Below, piece after piece: positions 42,133 through 49,993 of a stretch of DNA of 64,000 nucleotides. The stretch covers positions 203,731 to 267,730 of the forward strand of contig NZ_JAAVVC010000008.1 in assembly GCF_018449725.1 (NCBI RefSeq), written 5' to 3'. The translations under genes were made by a program, and so were the position numbers. Source of the stretch: Pseudomonas sp. dw_612 (GTDB lineage Bacteria; Pseudomonadota; Gammaproteobacteria; Pseudomonadales; Pseudomonadaceae). Under the pieces are notes generated by a model. It was not told where the DNA came from. It searched no databases and saw nothing but the letters and a program-made list of their open reading frames with translations. The first letter of the stretch is position 1; each line of letters begins with the position of its first letter.

Positions 42133-42507
42133 TCACGCGGCCCGACGCAACTTCCACAATCGGATCAGCCGTACGTAAACCACCAAGTTGACCGCCAGGA
42201 CCACGCTGCCAAGCCCCAGTTGAATCGCGGGTGTCAGCCCGGCCGGGTAGATGATCGGCAACACGTAGTGCTCGACAAAACCACCGCCATACACGGTTTG
42301 CCCGGCCGCTTCGCGCATCAGGTTTTCCCAATAGGTCAGCGGGCAGGTCAGGTGAAAGACTTCGACGATCACGCCCCATGTGGCGGCGGGCAGGTGCCAC
42401 CAGATCAAGTGGCGCCATTTGAGCACCAGCAGCCCACCGAACAACACGAACAGAATGAACAACAAGTGAAACAGCACCAGCCCGTCGGCGGCGATTCGGT
42501 AAAGCAT
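42133..42507 (-). CDS. DUF2784 small membrane protein
   Basis: This 124-aa protein has three to four hydrophobic helices. It starts MLYRIAADGLVLFHLLFILFVLFGG and has WRHLIWWHLPAATWGVIVE and the CPLTYWENLMREAAGQ motif, which match DUF2784. The function of the family is unknown. I start it at the ATG at 42507 with AGGGAA five bases upstream. It is divergent from the azlC-like gene. Confidence 0.83.
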   Translation of the reverse strand: MLYRIAADGLVLFHLLFILFVLFGGLLVLKWRHLIWWHLPAATWGVIVEVFHLTCPLTYWENLMREAAGQTVYGGGFVEHYVLPIIYPAGLTPAIQLGLGSVVLAVNLVVYVRLIRLWKLRRAA

Positions 42508-42688
42508 GTCGATTCCCTGACTCTTCAATTGAATGGCTCCATGGTACTCGGGCGGGTGGCCCGGGTTCTATCGATTCAATGCGCTCGGGCAAAACAGTGC
42601 GCCATCGCGCCAAGTGCGCAAGATTGTTCAAGCCTTCGCCGGCATCTGGTGGCACAGTCGGTGGTCATTCCCCTGGTTGTAGAGCGTT

Positions 42689-43387
42689 ATGTCCCATTCA
42701 CACATGCCGCGCAGCGCCTTTCTTCGTGGCGCGGCGGCGATCATGCCTTTATCCCTGGCCACCGCGCCGTGGGGGCTGTTGGCCGGCTCCATGGCCATCG
42801 AGGCCAACCTCACGCCCCTGCAAGGCCAGGGCTTGTCGAGCATCGTGTTTGCCGGTGCCGCGCAACTGGTGGCCATCGGCATGCTCAAGGGCGGGGCCGG
42901 GGTCTTTTCGATTCTGCTGACCACGTTGCTGCTGACGTCCCAGCATTTGCTGTACGGGATGAGCATGCGTTCGGTGATTTCGCCGTTGCCGGCTCGCTGG
43001 CGGGTGGGGTTGGGTTTTTTGCTCACCGATGAGTTGTTCGCCCTGACCAGTCAGCACGACAAACAACAGTTCAACCGTTGGTACGCCTTGGGCGTGGGGC
43101 TGACGTTCTACATCGCCTGGAACCTGTTCACCCTGGCCGGCATCGTGTTGGGCAGCAGCATCCCGGGCCTGGAACACCTGGGCCTGGATTTCTCCATCGC
43201 GGCGACCTTTATCGCCCTGATCACTCCGGTGGTGCGCAATGTGCCGACGGTGGTTTGCGTGGCGGTGTCGCTGTTCTGTTCGGTGTTGTTCAGCTATTGG
43301 CAATGGGGCTCGGCCCTGGTGCTGTCGGGGCTGGCGGGCATGACCGCAGGGTTTATCTGCAACAAGCTGTACCTGGAGCGCACATGA
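42689..43387 (+). CDS. azlC: AzlC-family amino-acid exporter large subunit
   Basis: This 232-aa protein has seven predicted helices. The opening FLRGAAAIMPLSLATAPWGLLAGS and the GLSSIVFAGAAQLVAIGMLKGGA segment are characteristic of AzlC/BrnF (YgaZ-type), which exports branched-chain amino acids with a small AzlD/BrnE partner. The partner gene overlaps it by four bases. The ATG at 42689 is weakly supported by a ribosome site; an in-frame ATG at 42704 is possible. Confidence 0.88.
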   Translation: MSHSHMPRSAFLRGAAAIMPLSLATAPWGLLAGSMAIEANLTPLQGQGLSSIVFAGAAQLVAIGMLKGGAGVFSILLTTLLLTSQHLLYGMSMRSVISPLPARWRVGLGFLLTDELFALTSQHDKQQFNRWYALGVGLTFYIAWNLFTLAGIVLGSSIPGLEHLGLDFSIAATFIALITPVVRNVPTVVCVAVSLFCSVLFSYWQWGSALVLSGLAGMTAGFICNKLYLERT

Positions 43388-43698
43388 TCGTTTGGGCAGT
43401 GATTATCGGCATGGGCGTGTTGGTGTTCTTGAACCGCTACGTGTTTCTCGAACCGCGACTGCCGGTACGCCTGAGCAGCAATGCGCGGCAGTTTCTCGGG
43501 TTTGCCGTGCCGGGCATGTTGACGGCGATTTGCGGGCCGATTGTGTTTATGCCGGACAAACAACTGAACCTGCAGTGGGACAATCCCTACCTGATCAGTT
43601 CGCTGGTGGCCGTGGGGCTGGTGCTTTATACCCGCAACACGCTGCTCAGCATGTTGTTGAGCATGGGCTTCTTCTTTTTGCTGCGCTGGTGGCTTTGA
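43384..43698 (+). CDS. azlD: AzlD-family amino-acid exporter small subunit
   Basis: This 104-aa protein has three or four helices (VWAVIIGMGVLVFLNRYVFL, FLGFAVPGMLTAICGPIVF, LLSMLLSMGFFFLLRWW) and the AzlD/BrnE (YgaH-type) length. It overlaps azlC by four bases (ATGA), as usual for this exporter pair. Confidence 0.88.
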   Translation: MIVWAVIIGMGVLVFLNRYVFLEPRLPVRLSSNARQFLGFAVPGMLTAICGPIVFMPDKQLNLQWDNPYLISSLVAVGLVLYTRNTLLSMLLSMGFFFLLRWWL

Positions 43699-43764
43699 GC
43701 CGGGCGGGGGGAAATGTTCTACGCTTAAAACGGAGAGCTGATCCCTTCAGGAAGAGAGGTGCAC

Positions 43765-43923
43765 ATGGCAACTGATCCCAAGCAGCCGGACCTGGATGAC
43801 GACACGGACGAACCGAGCGAAGAAGAGATCCAGCGGCAGAGGCGCTCGACGCCGGACTGGAAGCATCCGGATGATGGCAAGGAATTGTCCGATCGCGACA
43901 TAGAGATTCCGCTGAAACCCTGA
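43765..43923 (+). CDS. 52-residue acidic soluble protein
   Basis: This very small protein (MATDPKQPDLDDDTDEPSEE at the start, ending DRDIEIPLKP) has 17 acidic residues and is probably disordered. The ATG at 43765 has AGAGG about five bases upstream. The pattern of Asp/Glu and Pro resembles small proteins widespread in Pseudomonas, but I do not know a function. It lies 66 bases after azlD on the same strand and is followed by a REP pair. Confidence 0.6.
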   Translation: MATDPKQPDLDDDTDEPSEEEIQRQRRSTPDWKHPDDGKELSDRDIEIPLKP

Positions 43924-43946
43924 TTCTTTGAAAGCAATGAAACCCA

Positions 43947-44037
43947 GTGTGGGAGCGGGCTTGCTCGCGAAAGCGGTGTGTCAGGCGATATCTCCATCAA
44001 CTGACCGGACGCCTTCGCGAGCAAGCCCGCTCCCACA
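43947..44037. repeat. REP inverted pair
   Basis: Two REPs in opposite orientation at about 43947 and 44011 lie between two convergent small genes. Confidence 0.85.
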
Positions 44038-44055
44038 TTTAGCAACCGCGCAACA

Positions 44056-44283
44056 TCAAATCGCCTCATTCCACCGAATATGCGTAATACCCAATTGCTG
44101 AGCTTTATTGCGTGCGGTTTCGAGACTGCTGTGTGGGGGGATGTTTTGCCCGGATTCGGGGTAGGCATGGGCCGAGGCCGAATGGATGGCTTCCACCTCG
44201 GAAAACCCCACTGCCAGTTTGAAAAAGTGTTGTCGCACACCGTCGAGCAGGTAATGCACGGCATAAGGGACAAGTTCGCTCAT
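44056..44283 (-). CDS. Small hypothetical protein
   Basis: This 75-aa protein (MSELVPYAVHYLLDGVRQHF at the start) contains GFSEVEAIHSASAHAYPESG and ends QQLGITHIRWNEAI. It is soluble, with no signal peptide. The ATG at 44283 follows a GGA element; an in-frame ATG at 44307 would add eight residues. Its codon use is slightly more AT-rich than in nearby large genes. No family is recognised. Confidence 0.6.
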   Translation of the reverse strand: MSELVPYAVHYLLDGVRQHFFKLAVGFSEVEAIHSASAHAYPESGQNIPPHSSLETARNKAQQLGITHIRWNEAI

Positions 44284-44382
44284 GTAATTCCATTTGGAGC
44301 CAGCCATGACATCGGCTTAGTCGTTGAACAGGGAATTCAGAGAGATCTGCGGTGCCAGTGTCATGCAGAAATAGGGTCGCCT

Positions 44383-44408
44383 GAAAAAAAGAGGCCGGTA
44401 TGACCTCT
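44383..44408 (-). terminator. Hairpin with T-run after the gene at 44475
   Basis: On the minus strand AGAGG (44408-44404) pairs with CCTCT (44394-44390), followed by seven T's. The loop is nine bases. It lies 67 bases after the stop of the hypothetical gene at 44475-44810. Confidence 0.55.
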
Positions 44409-44474
44409 ATCTTCAGAGTGTCTCCAGCGCCGGTTCGTTCAGTTCTTGTACTGACGTGGCCCTGGAGCGTTGCT

Positions 44475-44810
44475 TCAGGCGTCTTCCAACTGTGGGAAGT
44501 CGGGGTGGGCTGCCCGATAGCCGAGCGTATTGTCAATCCAGGCGTTGAGCTCGTTGATCATCACCGGCGGCTTGCCCGGATAGCTTTGCAGCGTGGTGCG
44601 CAGCGTGCTGCTGATATCAGCGACGGCGCGCAGGTTTCGGGTTTTTATGTAATTGCCGATAAAGCAGTCGAGTTGCAAGTGTTCTGTCATCGATAGATAG
44701 ACACACGCCAGCTCACCGACTTGATTAATTGCAAAATCGTCGCGCAACTTATTTCTCTGCAAGGTGTAAAAGTTGTAGGGATTTCCTTGGGTTGTTGACT
44801 GTTGGGTCAA
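44475..44810 (-). CDS. Hypothetical protein of 111 residues
   Basis: The open frame begins with a TTG at 44810 (TQQSTTQGNPYNFYTLQRNK) and ends PDFPQLEDA. It is soluble and contains CVYLSMTEHLQLDCFIGNYI and YPGKPPVMINELNAWIDNTLGY, which look like a real, mostly helical protein. The start is uncertain: no ATG lies near the 5' end, and AAGGAA falls within the frame. The upstream DNA to 45051 is AT-rich. No family is recognised. Confidence 0.5.
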   Translation of the reverse strand: MTQQSTTQGNPYNFYTLQRNKLRDDFAINQVGELACVYLSMTEHLQLDCFIGNYIKTRNLRAVADISSTLRTTLQSYPGKPPVMINELNAWIDNTLGYRAAHPDFPQLEDA

Positions 44811-45051
44811 CCTGGAATGCTTATGGAAATGCGGCGCGCATGCTATCTGTAGTCCTGTTAAATGTATGTATGACGGTTGGAATGTCAGACAAGCGGTTAT
44901 GCGTCAAACAGCCGCAGTTATATAAGTGTCTCTTCCATGAAACACTTAATGTAACGTTTGAGTTTCCTGTTTATATAGGCGAGTTTTTTGTAAGGGTACT
45001 GGTTAAAACTGAAGACAGTCGTACGCGTATCTCCGCGGCGCAGATTTCAAC
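44811..45051. other. AT-rich intergenic segment
   Basis: This 241-base stretch is clearly richer in A and T than the rest of the window (for example TTATATAAGTG near 44928 and TTTATATAGGCGAGTTTTTTG near 44970 in two parts). Open frames across it have no protein-like features. It may be promoter DNA for the minus-strand gene at 44475, or a remnant of transferred DNA. Confidence 0.4.
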
Positions 45052-45765
45052 TCAGATGACATGTGCCCGCTGCAACTCGGTCAACGACAACGCCTTGAGC
45101 TGCGCCAGCAACGGGTCGCGGCGATCTCGCGGATGGGTCAGGTCCACCGCCAGTTCCTGACGAATGCTGCTCGGCCGATTGTCCATCACCAGCACCCGGT
45201 CGCTCAGGTACAGCGCTTCATCGACATCGTGGGTCACCAGCAGCAGGGCAATGGCGTGACGCTCGGCCAGTTGCAGAAGCAGGTCCTGGAGTTTCATCCG
45301 GGTAAAGGCGTCCACCGCGCTGAAGGGTTCGTCCAGCAACAACACCTGTGGGCGCGAATACAGGCCGCGGGCGATGGCCACTCGCTGCGCCATGCCGCCG
45401 GACAAGGCTTTGGGCAAGGCCTGGGCAAAACCGCCGAGGCCGACTTCTTCGATCAACTGCGCCACCCAGGCCTTGTCGTACTGGTTGTCGGCGCTGAAAC
45501 CGATGTTTTGCTCCACCGTCAGCCAGGGCATCAGGCGCGGTTCCTGAAACACGAACGCCACTTCACCGGCAGTGTTTTTCAGTTCGCCCTGAAAGTCCTT
45601 TTCCAGCCCGGCGACGATCCGCAGCAAGGTGCTTTTACCGCAACCGCTGGGGCCGAGCAGGCTGACGGTTTCCCGGGGCTTCAATTGCAGGTGGATGTTG
45701 TTGAGCACGGTGGTGGCGGCGAAGGTTTTGCGCTCCACGCGGATGTCCAGCAGGTGTTCGGTCAT
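45052..45765 (-). CDS. Sulfonate/nitrate-type ABC transporter ATP-binding protein
   Basis: This 237-aa ABC ATPase (SsuB/TauB class) has Walker A GPSGCGKSTLLRIVAGL, the signature ALSGGMAQRVAIARGL, Walker B VLLLDEPFSAVDAFTR and the switch histidine in LLVTHDVDEAL. It is the last gene of a three-gene minus-strand unit (binding protein, permease, ATPase), three bases after the permease stop. It probably serves aliphatic sulfonates or sulfate esters. Confidence 0.9.
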   Translation of the reverse strand: MTEHLLDIRVERKTFAATTVLNNIHLQLKPRETVSLLGPSGCGKSTLLRIVAGLEKDFQGELKNTAGEVAFVFQEPRLMPWLTVEQNIGFSADNQYDKAWVAQLIEEVGLGGFAQALPKALSGGMAQRVAIARGLYSRPQVLLLDEPFSAVDAFTRMKLQDLLLQLAERHAIALLLVTHDVDEALYLSDRVLVMDNRPSSIRQELAVDLTHPRDRRDPLLAQLKALSLTELQRAHVI

Positions 45766-45768
45766 GGC

Positions 45769-46605
45769 TCAATCCTCTGCGCTTTGGCCGTTGAAGGTGT
45801 CGCGCCAGGCCAGGAAGCGTTTCTCCAGACCGGCGAGAATGCCGTCGCTGAGTTTGCCCAGCACCGCCAATACGATAATCGCCGCTAGGACGATGTCCGG
45901 GCGTGAGGTTTCGCGACCATCGCTGAGCAGGTAACCCAGGCCTTTGGTCGCGGCGATCAGTTCAGCGGCCACCAGAAACATCCAGGCCAGGCTCATGCCA
46001 CTGCGCAACCCGGTGAACAGGCCGGGCAGGGCGGCGGGTAGCAAAATCCGCCGTACCAGACGCGCGCGGCTGAAACCGTACATTTGCCCGACTTCCACCA
46101 GTTTGCGGTCGATGTCGCGGATCGCCGCGACGCCATTGAGGTACACCGGGAAGAACGCGCCGATGGCGATCAGGACGATTTTCGAGGTCTCGTCGATGCC
46201 CAGCCACAGCAACAACAGCGGCACCCAGGCCAGACTCGGGATTGAACGCAGGCCGGCGAAGGTCGGCTCCAGATAGGCCTCGGCTTCGCGGCTCAAACCG
46301 ACCCACGCGGCAAACACCAGGGCCAGGCTCGCACCGATCGCGAACCCCAGCAGCACCCGCAACAGACTGGCGCTGATGTGTTTCCACAGCGCGCCTTCGG
46401 CCAGATCACTCAGGGTCACGGCCACTTCGCTGGGCGCGGGCATCTGGTAGGAGGGGAGCCAGCCGATGCGTACGACAAATTCCAGCACGATGATGATCGC
46501 TATCGGCAGGGCCAGGCCTTTGAGGCGTAATCGCCAGGCGTTGTTGAGGCGTCGTGGTGTGGGCAATGCCAGATTGGCGGGCAGGGATTTACTTTTGCTG
46601 GTCAT
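45769..46605 (-). CDS. Sulfonate/nitrate-type ABC transporter permease
   Basis: This 278-aa permease (SsuC/TauC class, BPD_transp_1) has about six helices. It carries the EAA-like coupling loop EVGQMYGFSRARLVRRILLPAALPG near residue 165 (read in two parts) and GMSLAWMFLVAAELIAATKGLGYLL near 205. I start it at the ATG at 46605 with GGAGA five to six bases upstream; the open frame continues through REP DNA without support. A REP pair separates it from the binding-protein gene, a common arrangement that can lower permease expression. Confidence 0.9.
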   Translation of the reverse strand: MTSKSKSLPANLALPTPRRLNNAWRLRLKGLALPIAIIIVLEFVVRIGWLPSYQMPAPSEVAVTLSDLAEGALWKHISASLLRVLLGFAIGASLALVFAAWVGLSREAEAYLEPTFAGLRSIPSLAWVPLLLLWLGIDETSKIVLIAIGAFFPVYLNGVAAIRDIDRKLVEVGQMYGFSRARLVRRILLPAALPGLFTGLRSGMSLAWMFLVAAELIAATKGLGYLLSDGRETSRPDIVLAAIIVLAVLGKLSDGILAGLEKRFLAWRDTFNGQSAED

Positions 46606-46641
46606 TAAGGTCTCCAGGCGAAGATCAAAAGATCGCCGCCC

Positions 46642-46733
46642 CTGTAGGAGCAAGGCTTGCCCGCGATAAACGATTACAGGGTCTTTCTGAAAGACCGCAT
46701 TACCGTTCATCGCGGGCAAGCCTTGCTCCTACA
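46642..46733. repeat. REP-like inverted pair inside the sulfonate ABC operon
   Basis: Arms TGTAGGAGCAAGGCTTGCCC (from 46642) and the complement ending at 46733 flank a 35-base loop holding GGTCTTTCTGAAAGACC. The left flank starts with the class C bases AGATCAAAAGATCGC. It lies between the binding-protein and permease genes. Confidence 0.85.
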
Positions 46734-46752
46734 AGGGCCAGGATCTTTGGCT

Positions 46753-47739
46753 TTATTGACGGGCCACGGTTTCCTTAAAACCGGTGTCTATCAACTGATC
46801 AATGACTTGGTCGACGTTAACCCCTTTGCGAACCAATTCCTCAGACACCAGAATCGGCGCCGCAGCCTTGGAAGCGATCACATCCTTGGCGCTCAATTGC
46901 GGGTTGCTCAAGTCGGTACGCGACAATTGCAGCTTGGCCACTTCCAGCGGCAAACCGGACTCAGTAGCGAGCAGTTTGGCCAGTTCTTCCGGATTTTTTA
47001 CCGCCCATTCCCGCGCCTGTTCGTAGGCGTTCAATACAGTTTCAATGGTTTTCGGATGTTCCTTGGCGTAGCTGTCCGTGACGCTGACCACCCCGTAACT
47101 GTTGAAATTGGTGTTGCGATACAGCAAGCGGGAACCGGCCTGAACCTGGCTCGCGGCCATGTGCGGATCGAGCCCGGCCCATGCGTCGACATCACCTTTT
47201 TCAAGGGCGGTGCGACCGTCCGGGTGTTGCAAGTGCACCAGTTCCACGTCGTCCTTGCTCAGGCCGGCCTGTTGCAGACTGCGCAAGGTAAACAGGTACG
47301 GGTCGGTGCCTTTGGTCGCGGCGATTTTTTTGCCTTTCAGATCGGCCACGGTCTTGTAGGGTGAATCCTTGCGCACCACCAGCGCGGTCCATTCGGCGCG
47401 GCTGTACACGTAAACCGATTTGATCGGGCTGCCGTTCGCGCGGCTCAACACCGCCGCCAGGCTGGCGGAAGACGCGAAATCGACGCCACCGCTGTTGAGG
47501 TATTCCAGGGAACGGTTACTGCCCTGGCTCAGCACCCAGCCGACTTTGGTCTGGGGCAAGGCTTTTTCCAGGAAACCGAAGTGCTTGAGCACCAGGCTCA
47601 CCGGCGAGTAATAGGCGTAATCCAGATGCACTTCGGCCGGCGTGGTTTCGGCGGCCTGGGCCAGGGGTTGCAAGCTCAAGGCGATGGCGACGGCGCTGAT
47701 CAGGTGCCTGGCTTTGGGAAAACGGAAGAGACGATTCAT
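46753..47739 (-). CDS. Sulfonate-type ABC transporter substrate-binding protein (SsuA-like)
   Basis: This 328-aa exported protein has a signal peptide of about 30 residues (ALSLQPLAQAAE). The mature part belongs to the SsuA/TauA family: HLDYAYYSPVSLVLKHFGFLE, SLEYLNSGGVDFASSASLAAV, VADLKGKKIAATKGTDPYLF and KGDVDAWAGLDPHMAASQ. I start at the ATG at 47739, where the signal peptide begins (MNRLFRFPKARH); CGGAG lies ten bases upstream. The gene leads the ABC operon and is divergent from a second SsuA-like gene, with a sigma-54-like site between them. Confidence 0.87.
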   Translation of the reverse strand: MNRLFRFPKARHLISAVAIALSLQPLAQAAETTPAEVHLDYAYYSPVSLVLKHFGFLEKALPQTKVGWVLSQGSNRSLEYLNSGGVDFASSASLAAVLSRANGSPIKSVYVYSRAEWTALVVRKDSPYKTVADLKGKKIAATKGTDPYLFTLRSLQQAGLSKDDVELVHLQHPDGRTALEKGDVDAWAGLDPHMAASQVQAGSRLLYRNTNFNSYGVVSVTDSYAKEHPKTIETVLNAYEQAREWAVKNPEELAKLLATESGLPLEVAKLQLSRTDLSNPQLSAKDVIASKAAAPILVSEELVRKGVNVDQVIDQLIDTGFKETVARQ

Positions 47740-47822
47740 GGGGGTGAAACTCCGGCAAGGCAACGGGATTCTTATGTCCTAATAATTGGTTTGTATGAAT
47801 GCTTCCTGCATAAAAGGAATAT

Positions 47823-47838
47823 TGCAGGCTCTGTGCCA
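47823..47838 (-). promoter_or_regulatory. Sigma-54-type promoter for the sulfonate ABC operon
   Basis: On the minus strand TGGCACAGAGCCTGCA has the GG and GC pairs exactly ten bases apart and matches the -24/-12 consensus at most positions. It points to the binding-protein gene, whose start is 84 bases downstream. It closely resembles the site before the SfnB operon (both share GGCAC-N5-CTGCA). Confidence 0.6.
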
Positions 47839-47915
47839 TGTGACGGATTTCAGCGGTTTTCGGGGCTTTTCGGGGGATTGGAAAGAGAAAGCGCTGTGTC
47901 CAGCGAAACAGTCTG

Positions 47916-47931
47916 TTGCACCGCTGTTGCT
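47916..47931 (+). promoter_or_regulatory. Possible sigma-54-type promoter for the second binding protein
   Basis: TTGCACCGCTGTTGCT has a perfect -12 half (TTGCT) at the right spacing, but the -24 half is TTGCAC, lacking one conserved G. It lies 108 bases before the start at 48039. A 10-base palindrome TTATGCATAA at 47963-47972 lies between and may be an operator. Confidence 0.35.
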
Positions 47932-48038
47932 GGGCAAACACTGAGCGGTGCCAGTCATGAGCTTATGCATAAATCGAATTTAAAATGCTTGGGATAAGAG
48001 CGTTATGGTCTATCGGAATAACACCCCCGGAGCCTCCA

Positions 48039-48986
48039 ATGAACCCGTCCCGATTCCTACGCAGCTTGCTGATCAGCGCGCTATTCGCCGCACCCTTTGC
48101 CTACGCCGCCGAGCCCGTCGTCCTGCACGTCGGCGATCAGAACTACTACAACGTTCGCGCCTCGGTGGAGGCGTCGGGTGTGCTGGAAGGGGCGCCTTAC
48201 ACCGTTGACTGGAAACACTTCCAGGCCGCCGCACCATTGGCGGAAGCGCTGAATACCGGCGCACTGGACCTGGGTTTTCTCGGTGATTCAGGTTTTCTGT
48301 TCCTCGCCGCGAAACAGGCGCCGGTGAAGCTGATCGGTGTGTCGCGGCAGAACCCGGACACCATCGCCTTACTGGTGCCCAAGGATTCGCCGGTCAAAAC
48401 CATCGCCGACCTCAAGGGCAAAAAAGTCGCCTATTGGCCCGGTGCCTGGAGCCAGCAACTGACCTTGCGTGCCCTGGAAAAAGCCGACCTGCCGGAAGAT
48501 TACGTCGACTTCATCAAACTGATGCCGATTGACGCGGCGGCAGCCTTGCCCCAGGGCAGCATTGACGCGTTCCCGGTGTGGGAACCGTACATCTCGCAAC
48601 AAATTCTGTTCTCGGGTGCCCGGCCAATTCTCACCGCGAAGAACCTGATGCCCGGCCTCAGCGCGATTGCCGCTTCGACACCGGCCATCGACAGCAAGCG
48701 TGAAGCCATCGCCGACTTCCTCGGTCGCCTGAAAAAGGCCCGGGCCTGGGTCGACAGCCACACCGACGAATACGCCGACCTCTGGGCGAAGAAGGCCAAC
48801 CTCGATCAGGAGGTTTCGCGCCATTGGTTGCGCCAGGCCCACATGACCGTCGGCCCGGTGGATCAGCAAGCGGCCGCGGATTTGCAGAGCACCGCGGACT
48901 TCCTGTTCAAGGTCAAGGCACTGCCAGCGGCCTTCGCGACGGCGCCGATCATCGACCACTCATTCCAGAAGTCCTTCGCCGAGTAA
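48039..48986 (+). CDS. Second SsuA-like ABC substrate-binding protein
   Basis: This 315-aa protein has a signal peptide of about 24 residues (LFAAPFAYAAEP) and the SsuA-family pattern: VLHVGDQNYYNVRASVEASG, HFQAAAPLAEALNTGALDLGFLGDSG in two parts, PVKTIADLKGKKVAYWPGAWS and PIDAAAALPQGSIDAFPVWEP. No permease or ATPase gene follows, so it may share the divergent transporter. The ATG at 48039 has GGAG seven bases upstream. Its 3' end overlaps the end of the convergent LysR gene by 27 bases. Confidence 0.85.
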   Translation: MNPSRFLRSLLISALFAAPFAYAAEPVVLHVGDQNYYNVRASVEASGVLEGAPYTVDWKHFQAAAPLAEALNTGALDLGFLGDSGFLFLAAKQAPVKLIGVSRQNPDTIALLVPKDSPVKTIADLKGKKVAYWPGAWSQQLTLRALEKADLPEDYVDFIKLMPIDAAAALPQGSIDAFPVWEPYISQQILFSGARPILTAKNLMPGLSAIAASTPAIDSKREAIADFLGRLKKARAWVDSHTDEYADLWAKKANLDQEVSRHWLRQAHMTVGPVDQQAAADLQSTADFLFKVKALPAAFATAPIIDHSFQKSFAE

Positions 48987-49862
48987 GCCGACACCCTGCA
49001 GCAGGTCGATAAAGCGCTGGGCTGCCGGTGCCATGGCCTGACCCGTGCGGGTAATCAGGCCAATCTGGCGCGTGACGCCGGGATGATCCACTGGCACTTT
49101 GACCAGATCATTCCGGCCATCATCCGCCGATTCCGGTAGTAGGCTCACGCCCAAACCCTGGCGCACCAGTGCCAGCACCGTCGACATGTAGTTGGCTTCC
49201 AGTCCCGGCGATAACGGCAACTGTGCGTCGGCGAACAGTTGCTCCACCAACTCCCGCACACTGCTGTCGCGCCCGGTCAGGATGATCGGTTGATCCGTCA
49301 GTTCGTTCAGTTTGACCGCGCGCCGCCTGGCCAAGGCGTGGTCGGCCGGGATGAACAGGCACAGCCGATCTTCCAGTACCGTCTGAAACTCCAGCCCATG
49401 GCTCATCCGCGCCCGTACGCCCAAACCAAAATCCACTTCGCCATCGCGCACCAGCGTGTCGATCCGTTGCGCCACCACATCCCGCAATCGCACTTCGACC
49501 CCCGGAAACTGCTCGCGAAACTGCTTCAACAACGGGGGCAGGGCAGCGGCACACAGCGACGGCAGGGCCGCGATAGTCACCACGCCCCGGCGCAATGCCG
49601 CCAAATCCCGTGAAGCGCTGACGATGTTGTCCAGGTCCAGCAGCAGTTTTTCCATGGGCAACAGCGCACTTTGCCCGGCACTGGTCAGGGCGACATGCCG
49701 TGGGCTGCGTTCGAGCAGGGCAACGCCGAGCCAGTCTTCCAGTTGTTGAATCTGCACGGTCAGGGCCGATGGCGAGAGGTTCAGTGCCACCGCCGCTTTG
49801 GCGAAGTTGCCGGTTTGCGCCACGACCAGGAAGGCGCGGATGTGCTGGATCGAGTTCTTCAT
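48960..49862 (-). CDS. LysR-family regulator of the CitMHS/AtuA gene set
   Basis: This 300-aa protein has an N-terminal winged helix (MKNSIQHIRAFLVVAQTGNF, KAAVALNLSPSALTVQIQQLE) and an effector domain (about 90-295). It is divergent from the CitMHS transporter gene with a 131-base gap, the usual LysR arrangement, so it probably regulates that operon in response to the transported acid. I start it at the ATG at 49862; upstream in-frame codons to 49943 extend into the divergent promoter. Confidence 0.88.
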   Translation of the reverse strand: MKNSIQHIRAFLVVAQTGNFAKAAVALNLSPSALTVQIQQLEDWLGVALLERSPRHVALTSAGQSALLPMEKLLLDLDNIVSASRDLAALRRGVVTIAALPSLCAAALPPLLKQFREQFPGVEVRLRDVVAQRIDTLVRDGEVDFGLGVRARMSHGLEFQTVLEDRLCLFIPADHALARRRAVKLNELTDQPIILTGRDSSVRELVEQLFADAQLPLSPGLEANYMSTVLALVRQGLGVSLLPESADDGRNDLVKVPVDHPGVTRQIGLITRTGQAMAPAAQRFIDLLQGVGLLGEGLLE

Positions 49863-49993
49863 TTTGTTTTTCCGAATGCAGGGCGCCGAACATTTCAATT
49901 TACAAAGATTACCTGCAATTCCAATACTCGGTGAAAACAACAACAGCGCATTTCATCGCCGCCGCGAGCAGAAATGCCGAACAGGACCTGCCC

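Noticed and set aside
44729..45160. 143-codon plus-strand frame in the AT-rich segment
   Set aside because: It runs into the 3' end of the ATPase gene on the other strand, has no ribosome site and no recognisable domain.
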